DNA of 64,000 bases from Protaetiibacter sp. (GTDB lineage Bacteria; Actinomycetota; Actinomycetes; Actinomycetales; Microbacteriaceae), in assembly GCA_030150265.1 (NCBI GenBank), contig JASLGG010000025.1, forward strand, positions 124,001-188,000, read 5' to 3'. The notes under the pieces are model-generated. The model was not told where the DNA came from. It ran no database searches and was given only the letters and a program-made list of their open reading frames with translations. Positions 1-7,857 of the stretch are shown here, in pieces. How positions within the stretch are numbered: position 1 is the stretch's first letter; each line of letters starts with the position of its first letter. The translations under genes were made by a program, and so were the position numbers.

Positions 1-2
1 AC

Positions 3-941
3 GGGTTCAGCCACGTGTGGACCTTCGACTCCCACATCCTGTGGCAGGAGCCGTACGTCATCTACAGCCAGATCCTCGCCGAGACGCACCGCATCAAGGT
101 GGGCCCCTTCGTCACCAACCCGGCGACGCGCGACTGGACCGTCACGGCATCCGTCTTCGCCACGCTCAACGAGATGTACGGCAACCGCACGGTGGTCGGT
201 ATCGGCCGCGGCGACTCGGCGGTGCGCGTCACGAACGGCAAGCCGACCACCATGCAGGAGCTGCGCGAGGCGATCCACGTGATCCGCGAGCTCGGCAACA
301 GCCGCGAGGTCGAGTACCACGGCTCGACGCTGCGCTTCCCGTGGTCGACCGGCTCGGAGCTCGAGGTGTGGGTGGCTGCCTACGGCCCGCTCGCCCTCAA
401 GCTCACGGGGGAGGTCGGCGACGGCTTCATCCTGCAGCTCGCCGACGTCGACATCGCGAAGTGGATGATCAAGACGGTGCGCGACTCGGCGGAGGCCGCG
501 GGCCGCGATCCGGACTCCATCACGTTCTGCGTCGCCGCCCCGTTCTACGTGGGCGACGACTGGCAGCACATGCGCGAGCAGTGCCGCTGGTTCGGCGGCA
601 TGGTCGGCAACCACGTGGCCGACATCGTGGCCAAGTACGGGCAGTCGGGCGCGGTGCCGAAGGCACTCACCGACTACATCGAGAAGCGCACCGGATACGA
701 CTACAACACCCACGGCAAGGCCGCGAACGACCACGTCGACTTCGTGCCCGACGAGATCGTCGACCGCTTCTGCCTGCTCGGCGACACCTCCGACCACATC
801 GCGAAGCTCGAGGAGCTCAAGTCGCTCGGCGTGCACCAGTTCGCGGGCTACCTCCAGCACGACAACAAGGAGGAGACGCTGCGGGTGTACGGCGAGACCG
901 TCATCCCGGCGATGCGCGACGAGGTGGCGGCCAAGTCGTGA
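3..941 (+). CDS. LLM-class F420-dependent oxidoreductase, 5' end missing
   Basis: The reading frame is open from the window edge, so the true start lies upstream; a GTG at 15 is internal. The protein is a luciferase-like (LLM) TIM-barrel oxidoreductase of the F420-dependent type, with the GIGRGDSAVR segment after the second barrel strand and a C-terminal LGDTSDHIAKLEEL helix. It resembles the subfamily (CPS_4354/TIGR03842 type) that I recall lying next to dihydropyrimidinase and beta-amino-acid transaminase genes. Its stop overlaps the GTG of the downstream permease by four bases, so it is co-transcribed with the ABC importer and aminotransferase. The substrate is not known from sequence. The family call is strong; the link to pyrimidine catabolism is inference from context. 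Confidence 0.85.
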   Translation, partial: GFSHVWTFDSHILWQEPYVIYSQILAETHRIKVGPFVTNPATRDWTVTASVFATLNEMYGNRTVVGIGRGDSAVRVTNGKPTTMQELREAIHVIRELGNSREVEYHGSTLRFPWSTGSELEVWVAAYGPLALKLTGEVGDGFILQLADVDIAKWMIKTVRDSAEAAGRDPDSITFCVAAPFYVGDDWQHMREQCRWFGGMVGNHVADIVAKYGQSGAVPKALTDYIEKRTGYDYNTHGKAANDHVDFVPDEIVDRFCLLGDTSDHIAKLEELKSLGVHQFAGYLQHDNKEETLRVYGETVIPAMRDEVAAKS

Positions 942-1876
942 CCGCGACCACCGCGATCGCCCTCCCCCGGAGGCGGGGCGGACCGCGCCGTCGATGGGTC
1001 GCGGCTGCCTGGGGCGTGCTCGGAGTGCTCGCGGTGGCGACCCTGTGGGAGGTCTACAAGTTCCTGGGGCCGGCGGAAGGGGTCGTGCTCGGCCAGGTCG
1101 CGGGGCAGACCGGATCGGGCGTCATGATCCTGCCGCGCACCCACGATCGCGCGATGCCGCACATCTGGGACATGATCGCGCGGCTGTTCCAGCCGACGAG
1201 CGGCGGCGACACCCCGCCGCTCATCGTGTCGGTCGCGCAGGCGGCGCTTCTCACGCTCGGCATCGCGGCCGTGGGCTGGCTCCTCGGCGTGCTCGTCGGC
1301 GGGCTGCTCGGCCTCGTGATGCAGCGGTGGAAGCTGCTCGAGTGGGGCCTGCTGCCCTGGATCGTCGTGAGCCAGATCGTTCCGCTCATCGCGTTCGCGC
1401 CGATCGTGAACGTCGTCGGCAACCAGCTCGACCGGTCCGGCATCCCGTGGCCGCAGTGGCTCTCGGTCGCGGTGATCGCGTCGTATCTCGCCTTCTTCCC
1501 GGTGGCGATCGGCGTGCTCAAGGGGCTTGATGCGCCCGACCGCATCCACCTCGACCTCATGCGCAGCTACGCCGCCGGCTACGGCACGACGCTGCTGCGC
1601 CTGCGGCTGCCCGCCTCGGTGCCGTTCCTGCTGCCCGCGCTGCGGCTCGCGGCCGCGAACGCCGTGCTCGGCGCGGTGGTGGCCGAGGTGTCGATCGGCA
1701 TGCGCGGCGGGATCGGCCGGATGCTCATCCAGTTCGCGGGGCAGGCCTCGAGCGATCCGGCGGCGCCGTGGGGGCCGACCTTCGGCTCGATCGTGCTCGG
1801 GCTCGTCGCGGCGGGGAGCGTCGCGCTCATCGGTTTCGGACTCAGGACATACCGCAGAGGAGAGGCGACGGGATGA
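938..1876 (+). CDS. ABC transporter permease (SsuC/TauC-type)
   Basis: 312 residues starting at a GTG that overlaps the preceding stop (GTGA). An arginine-rich N-terminus is followed by about six membrane segments and the binding-protein-dependent permease signature region near LDLMRSYAAGYGTTLLRLRLPASVPFLLP split over residues about 205-235 (the EAA-like loop that contacts the ATPase). It is one of two non-identical permeases flanking the ATPase gene, so the importer is probably a heterodimeric channel. The long periplasmic-side insert before the second helix (about residues 45-95) is larger than in the partner permease. Substrate is inferred from the operon: a pyrimidine-like or thiamine-precursor-like compound. 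Confidence 0.88.
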   Translation: MTATTAIALPRRRGGPRRRWVAAAWGVLGVLAVATLWEVYKFLGPAEGVVLGQVAGQTGSGVMILPRTHDRAMPHIWDMIARLFQPTSGGDTPPLIVSVAQAALLTLGIAAVGWLLGVLVGGLLGLVMQRWKLLEWGLLPWIVVSQIVPLIAFAPIVNVVGNQLDRSGIPWPQWLSVAVIASYLAFFPVAIGVLKGLDAPDRIHLDLMRSYAAGYGTTLLRLRLPASVPFLLPALRLAAANAVLGAVVAEVSIGMRGGIGRMLIQFAGQASSDPAAPWGPTFGSIVLGLVAAGSVALIGFGLRTYRRGEATG

Positions 1877-2736
1877 CCCTTCGACAGGCTCAGGGCGACG
1901 CCCTTCGACAGGCTCAGGGCGACGCCCTCGCATCCACCACCGCCGACGCCGCGCTCGCGGTGCGGGTGTCCGGCGCGGGCAAGGTGTTCCCCACCGAGGC
2001 CGGCGAGGTGACCGCCCTCACCGGGGTCGACCTCGAGGTGCGGGCGGGGGAGTTCGTCTCGCTCATCGGCCCCTCCGGTTGCGGCAAGTCGACGCTCATG
2101 CGGCTCATCGCCGACCTCGACGAGGCGTCCGCGGGCGAGCTCTCGATCTTCGGCAAGCCCGCGCGCCGGGCCCGCATCGACCAGGACTACGGCATCGCCT
2201 TCCAGCAAGCGGGACTGCTGCCCTGGCGCACCGTCGCCGCGAACATCGCGCTGCCGCTCGAACTGCACAAGGTGCCGAAGGCCGAGCGCGAGAAGCGCGT
2301 CGCGGAGCTCGCCGAGCTCGTGGGGCTCACCGAGTTCACGGGCCGCTACCCCGATCAGCTCTCGGGGGGCATGCAGCAGCGGGTCGCCATCGCGCGCGCC
2401 CTCGCGGCGCGCCCGCGGCTGCTGCTCATGGACGAGCCGTTCGGCGCCCTCGACGAGATGACGCGCGAGTACCTCCAGACGGAGCTCGCCCGCATCGCCG
2501 CCGAGACGGGCGCGGCCGTCGTGTTCGTGACCCACTCGATCCCGGAGGCGGTGTTCCTCTCCGACCGCGTCGTCGTGATGAGCCCGCGCCCGGGACGCAT
2601 CACCGACGTCATCACGACCGAGCTCGGCGAGGTGCGCGACGAGGCGCTGCGCGAGAGCCCGGCCTACTTCGAGAAGGTCACGGCGGTGCGCGAGGCGCTG
2701 CACGGCGCGCGCGTCGAGAGGGCCAACGAGCGATGA
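1873..2736 (+). CDS. ABC transporter ATP-binding protein with repeat-derived N-terminus
   Basis: 287 residues; ATG overlaps the upstream stop (ATGA). It is a nitrate/sulfonate/taurine-class ATPase: Walker A GPSGCGKST, signature LSGGMQQRVAIARAL, Walker B LLLMDEPFGALDE and the switch histidine in FVTHS are all intact. The first 18 residues are unusual: they come from two exact tandem copies of a 24-base unit and read as LRQAQGDA twice, ahead of an Ala-rich spacer and the normal domain start near VRVSGAGKVF. The core is complete, so the extension is probably tolerated rather than functional. An internal start cannot be excluded, but no better ribosome site is obvious. Confidence 0.9.
   Translation: MTLRQAQGDALRQAQGDALASTTADAALAVRVSGAGKVFPTEAGEVTALTGVDLEVRAGEFVSLIGPSGCGKSTLMRLIADLDEASAGELSIFGKPARRARIDQDYGIAFQQAGLLPWRTVAANIALPLELHKVPKAEREKRVAELAELVGLTEFTGRYPDQLSGGMQQRVAIARALAARPRLLLMDEPFGALDEMTREYLQTELARIAAETGAAVVFVTHSIPEAVFLSDRVVVMSPRPGRITDVITTELGEVRDEALRESPAYFEKVTAVREALHGARVERANER
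1877..1924 (+). repeat. Two tandem copies of a 24-bp dispersed-type repeat
   Basis: Positions 1877-1900 and 1901-1924 are identical. Each copy begins with CCCTTCGACAGGCTCAGGG, a weakly palindromic word I know as a common dispersed intergenic repeat in high-GC genomes. Here the copies begin at codon 2 of the ATPase gene and are in frame because 24 is a multiple of three. Confidence 0.9.
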
Positions 2737-3524
2737 GCGCGGTCCGGGGCGGCGCTCCCTTCGGGCCCGTGGCATCCGCGTGGCTCAAGGTCGTGGCGCC
2801 GATCGTCGTGGGCGTGCTGCTGCTCGTAGCGTGGACGCTCTACGTCGAGCTGGGCGCCGCGCCCCGCATGGTGCCGAGCCCGCTCGCGATCGGCAGCGAG
2901 TTCGTGCTGCGCTGGGGCATCATCTGGAAGGACATGCTCATCACCGCGGGCAACGCGCTCGTGGGCCTCACGGTGGGGGCCGTGCTCGGCATCCTGCTCG
3001 CCGGGCTCGCCGCGGCGTGGCGCCCGATCGACGGGATGCTGGCTCCGCTCGTGGCGGCGCTCGCCGTCGTGCCGATCGTGGCCATCACGCCCATCCTCAA
3101 CACGATGTTCGGCGCCTCGAGCCAGTTCGGGCGGCAGATGGTCGCGACGATCGCCGCGTTCATCCCGGTGTTCCTCAACGTGCTGCGCGGCCTGCGGCAG
3201 ACCCGGCCGGTGCACCGCGACCTGCTGCGTGCCTCCGCCGCATCCGGTGCGCAGACCTTCCGGATGCTGACCCTCCCGACCGCGCTGCCGTACCTCATGA
3301 CGGGCCTCCGGATCGCGAGCTCGCTCGCCGTGATCGCGGCCCTCGTGGCGGAGTACTTCGGCGGCCCCTCCGACGGCATCGGCACCGCGATCGCCACCTA
3401 CGTGAAGTCCGGGCGCGCGACCCTCGCCTGGGCGTACGTGGGCGGCGGGCTCCTCATCGGCCTCGTCTTCTACCTCGTCACCTCGCTCCTCGAGCGGATC
3501 GTGACGCGCCGCGCGCCGGCCTGA
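2733..3524 (+). CDS. ABC transporter permease (second subunit)
   Basis: 263 residues; ATG overlaps the ATPase stop by four bases. About six hydrophobic helices, with the EAA-type cytoplasmic loop around RDLLRASAASGAQTFRMLTLP (roughly residues 165-185). It is shorter than the first permease and lacks that protein's insert. With the upstream permease, the ATPase and the downstream lipoprotein it completes an importer of the sulfonate/thiamine-precursor class. Confidence 0.9.
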   Translation: MSAVRGGAPFGPVASAWLKVVAPIVVGVLLLVAWTLYVELGAAPRMVPSPLAIGSEFVLRWGIIWKDMLITAGNALVGLTVGAVLGILLAGLAAAWRPIDGMLAPLVAALAVVPIVAITPILNTMFGASSQFGRQMVATIAAFIPVFLNVLRGLRQTRPVHRDLLRASAASGAQTFRMLTLPTALPYLMTGLRIASSLAVIAALVAEYFGGPSDGIGTAIATYVKSGRATLAWAYVGGGLLIGLVFYLVTSLLERIVTRRAPA

Positions 3525-3568
3525 CCGGCTGCCCCACCACCCGCACCACCGATCACGAAAGGAACAGC

Positions 3569-4741
3569 ATGAGACTCAGCACGAGGCGCGTCACCGCGCT
3601 CGTCGCGGCGGGTGCCGCCGCGACGCTCGCCCTCTCGGCCTGCACCGGGCCGTCGAGCGGCGGCTCCGGCGGCGACGGCGAGTTCACGCCGCTCACCTCC
3701 ATCAAGCTCCAGCTGCAGTGGCTCCCGCAGGCCCAGTTCGCCGGCTACTTCGTGGCGCTCGAGAAGGGGTACTTCGCCGACGAGGGCTTCGACAAGGTCG
3801 ACATCCTCCCCTCCGGCGGCGACATCGTCCCGCAGGACGCGCTCGTCGCCGGCGACGTCGACTTCGCGGTCGCGTGGGTGCCGAAGGTTCTCGGCAGCAT
3901 CGAGGCGAGCGGCGTCGAGCTGACCGACATCGCGCAGGTGTATCAGAAGTCCGGCACGACGCAGGTGTCGTGGAAGGGCAGCGGCATCACCTCGGTCGCC
4001 GACTTCGAGGGCAAGCGCATCGGCTCGTGGGGCTTCGGCAACGAGTGGGAGATCTTCGCCGCGATGGCGGCGGACGGGCTCGATTCGACGACGGTGTCGA
4101 TCACGACCCAGGACTTCTCGATGAACGCGCTGCTCGACCACGACGTCGACGCCGCGCAGGCGATGACCTACAACGAGTGGGCGCAGATCCTCGAGGTCGT
4201 GAACCCCGCCACGGGCAAGCTGTACCAGCCGAGCGACTTCGACGTGGTCTCCTACGAGGACACCGAGGGCGCCATGCTGCAGGACGCCCTCTGGGCCGAC
4301 ACGAAGCGCCTCTCCGACGACCCCGCCTACGCGGATGCCGCGGTGCGCTTCCTCAAGGCGGTCGTCAAGGGCTGGCTGTACGCCCGCGACAACCCGCAGG
4401 AGTCCGCGGACATCGTCTACAAGGCGGCCACGAGCCCGGGTGTCGACGCGTTCCCGGTCGGGCCGGTGCATCAGCTCTGGCAGATGAACGAGGTCAACAA
4501 GCTCATCTGGGCGGGCGGCCAGTTCGGCGTCATCGACAAGGCGGCCTGGGACAAGACGGTCAAGGGCGCGCTCAAGGCCGTCAACCAGGACGGCCTCCAC
4601 CTCATCGAGAACGAGCCCCCGGCATCCGCGTACTCGAACGAGTACATCCAGAAGGCGCTCGACGCCCTCAAGAAGGAGGGTGTGGACGCCTCCGGCGCCT
4701 ACACTCCGATCGACGTCACCCTCACCGAGGGCGGCCAGTAA
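3569..4741 (+). CDS. ABC transporter substrate-binding lipoprotein, NMT1/THI5-like
   Basis: 390 residues. A lipoprotein signal peptide ends in the lipobox LSAC at about residue 24, followed by a Gly/Ser linker. The mature part opens with IKLQLQWLPQAQFAGYFVALEKG (residues about 47-69, given as the family's start region), typical of NMT1/THI5-like binding proteins that recognise pyrimidine-type compounds such as thiamine precursors. An AAAGGAA ribosome site precedes the ATG. It captures substrate outside the membrane for the two permeases encoded just upstream. The pyrimidine link is family knowledge plus operon context; the actual ligand is untested. Confidence 0.88.
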   Translation: MRLSTRRVTALVAAGAAATLALSACTGPSSGGSGGDGEFTPLTSIKLQLQWLPQAQFAGYFVALEKGYFADEGFDKVDILPSGGDIVPQDALVAGDVDFAVAWVPKVLGSIEASGVELTDIAQVYQKSGTTQVSWKGSGITSVADFEGKRIGSWGFGNEWEIFAAMAADGLDSTTVSITTQDFSMNALLDHDVDAAQAMTYNEWAQILEVVNPATGKLYQPSDFDVVSYEDTEGAMLQDALWADTKRLSDDPAYADAAVRFLKAVVKGWLYARDNPQESADIVYKAATSPGVDAFPVGPVHQLWQMNEVNKLIWAGGQFGVIDKAAWDKTVKGALKAVNQDGLHLIENEPPASAYSNEYIQKALDALKKEGVDASGAYTPIDVTLTEGGQ

Positions 4742-4748
4742 TCCACCC

Positions 4749-4780
4749 GCGGGCCGGGCGGCTCCGGTCGCCCGGCCCGC
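4749..4780 (+). other. Perfect 12-bp hairpin between binding-protein and aminotransferase genes
   Basis: GCGGGCCGGGCG at 4749-4760 is exactly complementary to 4769-4780, with an 8-base loop. No T tract follows, so a full terminator is unlikely. It could stabilise the upstream mRNA end or reduce read-through, giving more transporter than aminotransferase. Confidence 0.7.
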
Positions 4781-4798
4781 ACCATTCAGGAAACGATA

Positions 4799-6115
4799 AT
4801 GAGCACCAATCAGCAGGCCATCGATCTCGACCACACCCACGTCTTCCACTCGTGGTCGGCGCAGGGCTCCCTCGCGAGCTTCGCCGTCGCGGGCGCATCC
4901 GGAACCGAGGTGTGGGACCACGAGGGCACCCGCTACCTCGACTTCTCGAGCCAGCTCGTCAACATCAACATCGGGCACGCGCACCCGAAGGTCGTGAAGG
5001 CCATCCAGGAGCAGGCGGCGATCCTGCCCACGATCGCCCCCGCGACCGCCAACCTCGTGCGCGGCGAGGCGGCCGCGCGCATCCTCGCCAAGGCCGGCCC
5101 GGCGTTCGGCAAGGTGTTCTTCACCAACGGCGGCGCGGATGCCAACGAGAACGCCATCCGGATGGCGCGCCTCACCACCGGCCGTGACAAGGTGCTCTCG
5201 ACCTACCGCAGCTACCACGGCAACACGGGTGCCGCCGTCGTCGCGACCGGCGACTGGCGCCGCGTGCCGAACGAGTTCGCGCGCGGCCACGCGCACTTCT
5301 TCGGGCCGTTCCCGTACCGCTCGGACTTCTGGTCGGACTCGCCGGAGCAGGAGGGCGAGCGCGCGCTGCGCCACCTCGAGCGCGTCATCCAGTCGGAGGG
5401 CGGCGACTCGATCGCGGCGATCCTGCTTGAGGGCGTGCCGGGCACGGCGGGCGTCATCATGCCGCCGCCGGGATGGTACGCCGGCGTGCGCGCGCTGTGC
5501 GACAAGTACGGCATCCTGCTGATCATCGACGAGGTCATGTCGGGCTTCGGGCGCACGGGCGACTGGTTCGCCTGGCAGAACCCCGAGATCAACCCGGATC
5601 GCGTCGTGCCCGACCTGGTGACGTTCGCGAAGGGCGTGAACTCGGGCTACGTGCCGGTCGGCGGCGTCATCATCTCCGAGGCGATCGCGCACGAGTTCGA
5701 CGACCGCGTGTTCCCCGGGGGTCTCACCTACTCGGGTCACCCGCTCGCGATGGCCTCGATCGTCGCCTCGATCGACGCGATGGACGAGGAGGGCGTGATC
5801 GAGAACGCCGCCACGATCGGCCGCGACGTGCTGGGCCCCGGCCTGCGCGCGCTCGCCGAGTCGCATCCGATGATCGGCGACGTGCGCGGCACGGGTGTCT
5901 TCTGGGCGCTCGACCTGGTGACCGACCGCGCGACGCGCGAGCCGGTGCCGGCCTCGACGATCGCGGCGCTCAAGAAGGAGCTCATGGCGCGCGGCTACCT
6001 GGCCTTCACGGCCGACAACCGCATCCACGTCGTGCCGCCGTGCACGGTGAGCCACGACGAGGTGCTGCGCGCCCTCGCGATCCTCGACGAGGCCTTCACG
6101 GCCGTCGCGGGCTGA
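4799..6115 (+). CDS. Class III (aspartate aminotransferase family) PLP aminotransferase
   Basis: 438 residues, normal for omega/beta-alanine transaminases. The PLP-phosphate region GGADANENAIRMAR lies near residue 115, the cofactor-ring aspartate is D244 in LLIIDEVMSGFGRTG, and the Schiff-base lysine is K278 in FAKGVNSGY. The family moves the amino group of beta-alanine, GABA or related omega-amino acids to a keto acid. Placed after an LLM oxidoreductase and a THI5-like importer, it fits the transaminase that turns beta-alanine into malonate semialdehyde at the end of reductive pyrimidine breakdown. The other enzymes of that route are not in this window, so the role is inferred. Confidence 0.88.
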   Translation: MSTNQQAIDLDHTHVFHSWSAQGSLASFAVAGASGTEVWDHEGTRYLDFSSQLVNINIGHAHPKVVKAIQEQAAILPTIAPATANLVRGEAAARILAKAGPAFGKVFFTNGGADANENAIRMARLTTGRDKVLSTYRSYHGNTGAAVVATGDWRRVPNEFARGHAHFFGPFPYRSDFWSDSPEQEGERALRHLERVIQSEGGDSIAAILLEGVPGTAGVIMPPPGWYAGVRALCDKYGILLIIDEVMSGFGRTGDWFAWQNPEINPDRVVPDLVTFAKGVNSGYVPVGGVIISEAIAHEFDDRVFPGGLTYSGHPLAMASIVASIDAMDEEGVIENAATIGRDVLGPGLRALAESHPMIGDVRGTGVFWALDLVTDRATREPVPASTIAALKKELMARGYLAFTADNRIHVVPPCTVSHDEVLRALAILDEAFTAVAG

Positions 6116-6152
6116 GCGGCGCGCCGCCGCATCCGTCTCCCCTCCGTGCCGC

Positions 6153-6282
6153 GGCTCCCGAATCAAGGAGAATCCCGCCCGAATCAAGGAGTCGGTGTGG
6201 CTGGTGTGCCCAATGAGGCGCATCAGCCACACCGGCCACACGACCTCCGTGATTCGGGAGGCCGAGTCCGTGATTCGGGATG
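6153..6282 (+). repeat. Nested palindromic element after the aminotransferase operon
   Basis: Two left arms (6155-6170 and 6177-6191) share CCCGAATCAAGGAG, and two right arms (6245-6260 and 6267-6280) carry the reverse complement with one mismatch (CTCCGTGATTCGGGAG). Between them CGGTGTGGCTG (6193-6203) pairs exactly with 6224-6234. The result can fold as a long nested stem of about 125 bases. It sits between the operon end and the next promoter, so it may serve as terminator or mRNA-end stabiliser, but its form suggests a repeat-type element. Confidence 0.8.
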
Positions 6283-6338
6283 CCGACCCGGCGGCGGGCG
6301 GCGAGACCCCGGATGCGGCGCGAACCGCGCCCGCCGCG

Positions 6339-6344
6339 TAGAAT
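6339..6344 (+). promoter_or_regulatory. -10 box TAGAAT for the DUF177-rpmF-rnc group
   Basis: TAGAAT lies 8 bases before the GTG at 6353, which would place the transcript start at or next to the start codon (leaderless mRNA). No clear -35 box is seen. Confidence 0.65.
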
Positions 6345-6352
6345 CGCTCACC

Positions 6353-6874
6353 GTGTCCGCACCCAGCAGCCCCTACATCGTGCCCGTGCACGACCTCATG
6401 CACCGCCCCGGCGAGATGCGCGAGCGCGTGCTCGAGTTCGCCGCGCCCGAGCGCCTCGGCGAGGCGGTCGCGACCGTGCGCGAGGGCGAGCCGATCCACC
6501 TGGAGCTGCGGCTCGAGGGACTGCACGACGGCGTTCTCGTCACCGGCGAGCTCGACACCGTCGCCCACGCCGAGTGCGTGCGCTGCCTCGACCCCGTCGA
6601 GCTCCCGGTCGAGGTCGAATTCCAGGAGCTTTTCGCGTACTCTGAGGACGAAGCTTTCGACTTCGCGATTCGAGACGATCACGTGAATCTCGAATCCGTC
6701 GTGCGGGATGCGGTGGTGCTGGCACTGCCGTTCCAGCCGGTCTGCCGGCCGGACTGCCCCGGCCTCGACCCCGTCACGGGGGAGAAGCGCCCGGATGGTG
6801 CCGTGCCGGAGGACCGCGAGGCGCTGGACCCCCGGTGGGCGGCGCTCGAGGGCTTCCGCCCCGAAACCGACTAG
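6353..6874 (+). CDS. YceD/DUF177 family protein
   Basis: 173 residues from GTG 6353, chosen because a TAGAAT box sits just upstream and the frame before it is repeat sequence. The DUF177 core is visible: a conserved cysteine pair in [20 protein letters not shown] (about residues 78-97) and an acidic stretch after it, then a second Cys pair in [10 protein letters not shown] near the end. DUF177 is almost always encoded directly before rpmF (ribosomal protein bL32), as here, and is linked to ribosome or rRNA maturation (plant and bacterial YceD affect 23S rRNA). Molecular activity is not established. Confidence 0.88.
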   Translation: MSAPSSPYIVPVHDLMHRPGEMRERVLEFAAPERLGEAVATVREGEPIHLELRLEGLHDGVLVTGELDTVAHAECVRCLDPVELPVEVEFQELFAYSEDEAFDFAIRDDHVNLESVVRDAVVLALPFQPVCRPDCPGLDPVTGEKRPDGAVPEDREALDPRWAALEGFRPETD

Positions 6875-6914
6875 ACCTCCGGCGTCCGCGCCGAGCACAG
6901 AGAAGAGACGAACC

Positions 6915-7118
6915 ATGGCCGTTCCCAAGCGCCGCCAGTCGCGTGCCAACACGCACGCCCGCCGCTCGCAGTGGAAGGCGTCCGTGCCGACCCTGGTGAA
7001 GACCGTCGAGAACGGCAAGGTCACCTACAGCCTCCCGCACCGCGCCAAGGTCGTCGAGGACTCCGCCGGCACCCCGCTGTACCTCGAGTACAAGGGCCGG
7101 AAGGTCGCCGACGTCTGA
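6915..7118 (+). CDS. rpmF: 50S ribosomal protein bL32
   Basis: 67 residues, full length, starting [20 protein letters not shown]; a purine-rich AGAGAAGAGACG ribosome site precedes the ATG. It lacks the zinc-binding Cys motifs near the C-terminus (no CxxC is present), so this is the zinc-independent form. The order DUF177-rpmF-rnc-mutM is a classic conserved group. Confidence 0.97.
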   Translation: MAVPKRRQSRANTHARRSQWKASVPTLVKTVENGKVTYSLPHRAKVVEDSAGTPLYLEYKGRKVADV

Positions 7119-7143
7119 GCCGTTGCCGTCCGGCAGCAGCGTC

Positions 7144-7839
7144 ATGCCGGAGGGCGAGGAGGCTCGTGCCGAGCTGAACTCGGTGCTGCAGCTCGAGATC
7201 GATCCCGAGCTGCTCGTCCTCGCGCTCACGCACCGCTCGTACGCGTACGAGAACGGCGGCATCCGCCACAACGAGCGCCTCGAGTTCCTGGGCGACTCGA
7301 TCCTCGGCCAGGCCGTCACGGTGATGCTCTACCTCGAGAACCCGGATGTCGACGAGGGCGAGCTGGCCAAGCGCCGCGCGAGCCTCGTGAGCTCCGCCGC
7401 GCTCGCGGAGATCGCCGGCAACATCGGCCTCGGCCGCTACCTGCTGCTCGGCCGCGGCGAGGAGCTCACGGGCGGGCGCGAGAAGCAGTCGATCCTCGCG
7501 GATGCCGTGGAGGCGATCATCGGCGCCGCCTACCTCTCGGTGGGCCCGGACGCCGCGACCGCGCTCGTGATGCGCCTCATCGCGCCGCTGCTCGCCGACC
7601 CCGAGCGCTTCGGCGCCGCCATGGACCCCAAGACGAGCCTGCAGGAGCTCTCCACGCACCTCGGCAAGGGCCTGCCGCAGTACGCGGTCACCGACTCGGG
7701 GCCCGACCACTCGAAGCGCTTCCACGCCGAGGTCTCGATCGCGGGCCAGCCGATCGCCGCGGGCGACGGCACGAGCAAGAAGCAGGCCGAGATGGCCGCC
7801 GCGCTCGCCGCGTGGGCGATCCTGCAGACCAAGCGCTGA
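7144..7839 (+). CDS. rnc: Ribonuclease III
   Basis: 231 residues. The RNase III signature NERLEFLGDSILG (about residues 43-55) holds the metal-binding Glu and Asp, and the second metal site is in DAVEAIIGAAYLS. The C-terminal double-stranded-RNA-binding domain runs from DPKTSLQELSTHLGKG to the end, with the usual GTSKKQAEMAAA helix. It cuts double-stranded precursor rRNA and structured mRNAs. I chose ATG 7144 because it gives the usual N-terminal length before LTHRSYAYENGG; a TTG at 7123, five bases after the rpmF stop, would add seven residues and is the alternative. Confidence 0.95.
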   Translation: MPEGEEARAELNSVLQLEIDPELLVLALTHRSYAYENGGIRHNERLEFLGDSILGQAVTVMLYLENPDVDEGELAKRRASLVSSAALAEIAGNIGLGRYLLLGRGEELTGGREKQSILADAVEAIIGAAYLSVGPDAATALVMRLIAPLLADPERFGAAMDPKTSLQELSTHLGKGLPQYAVTDSGPDHSKRFHAEVSIAGQPIAAGDGTSKKQAEMAAALAAWAILQTKR

Positions 7840-7857
7840 GCGCATCCGGATCCCGTC

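Noticed and set aside
17..1876. A 619-residue open frame
   Set aside because: The first 307 residues are the LLM gene read in another frame, Arg- and Pro-rich and unlike protein. The real permease begins at GTG 938.
3470..7024. Minus-strand 1184-residue open frame
   Set aside because: It is an antisense shadow of the binding protein, aminotransferase and DUF177 genes, with extreme Arg/Asp/Val composition and no recognisable domain.
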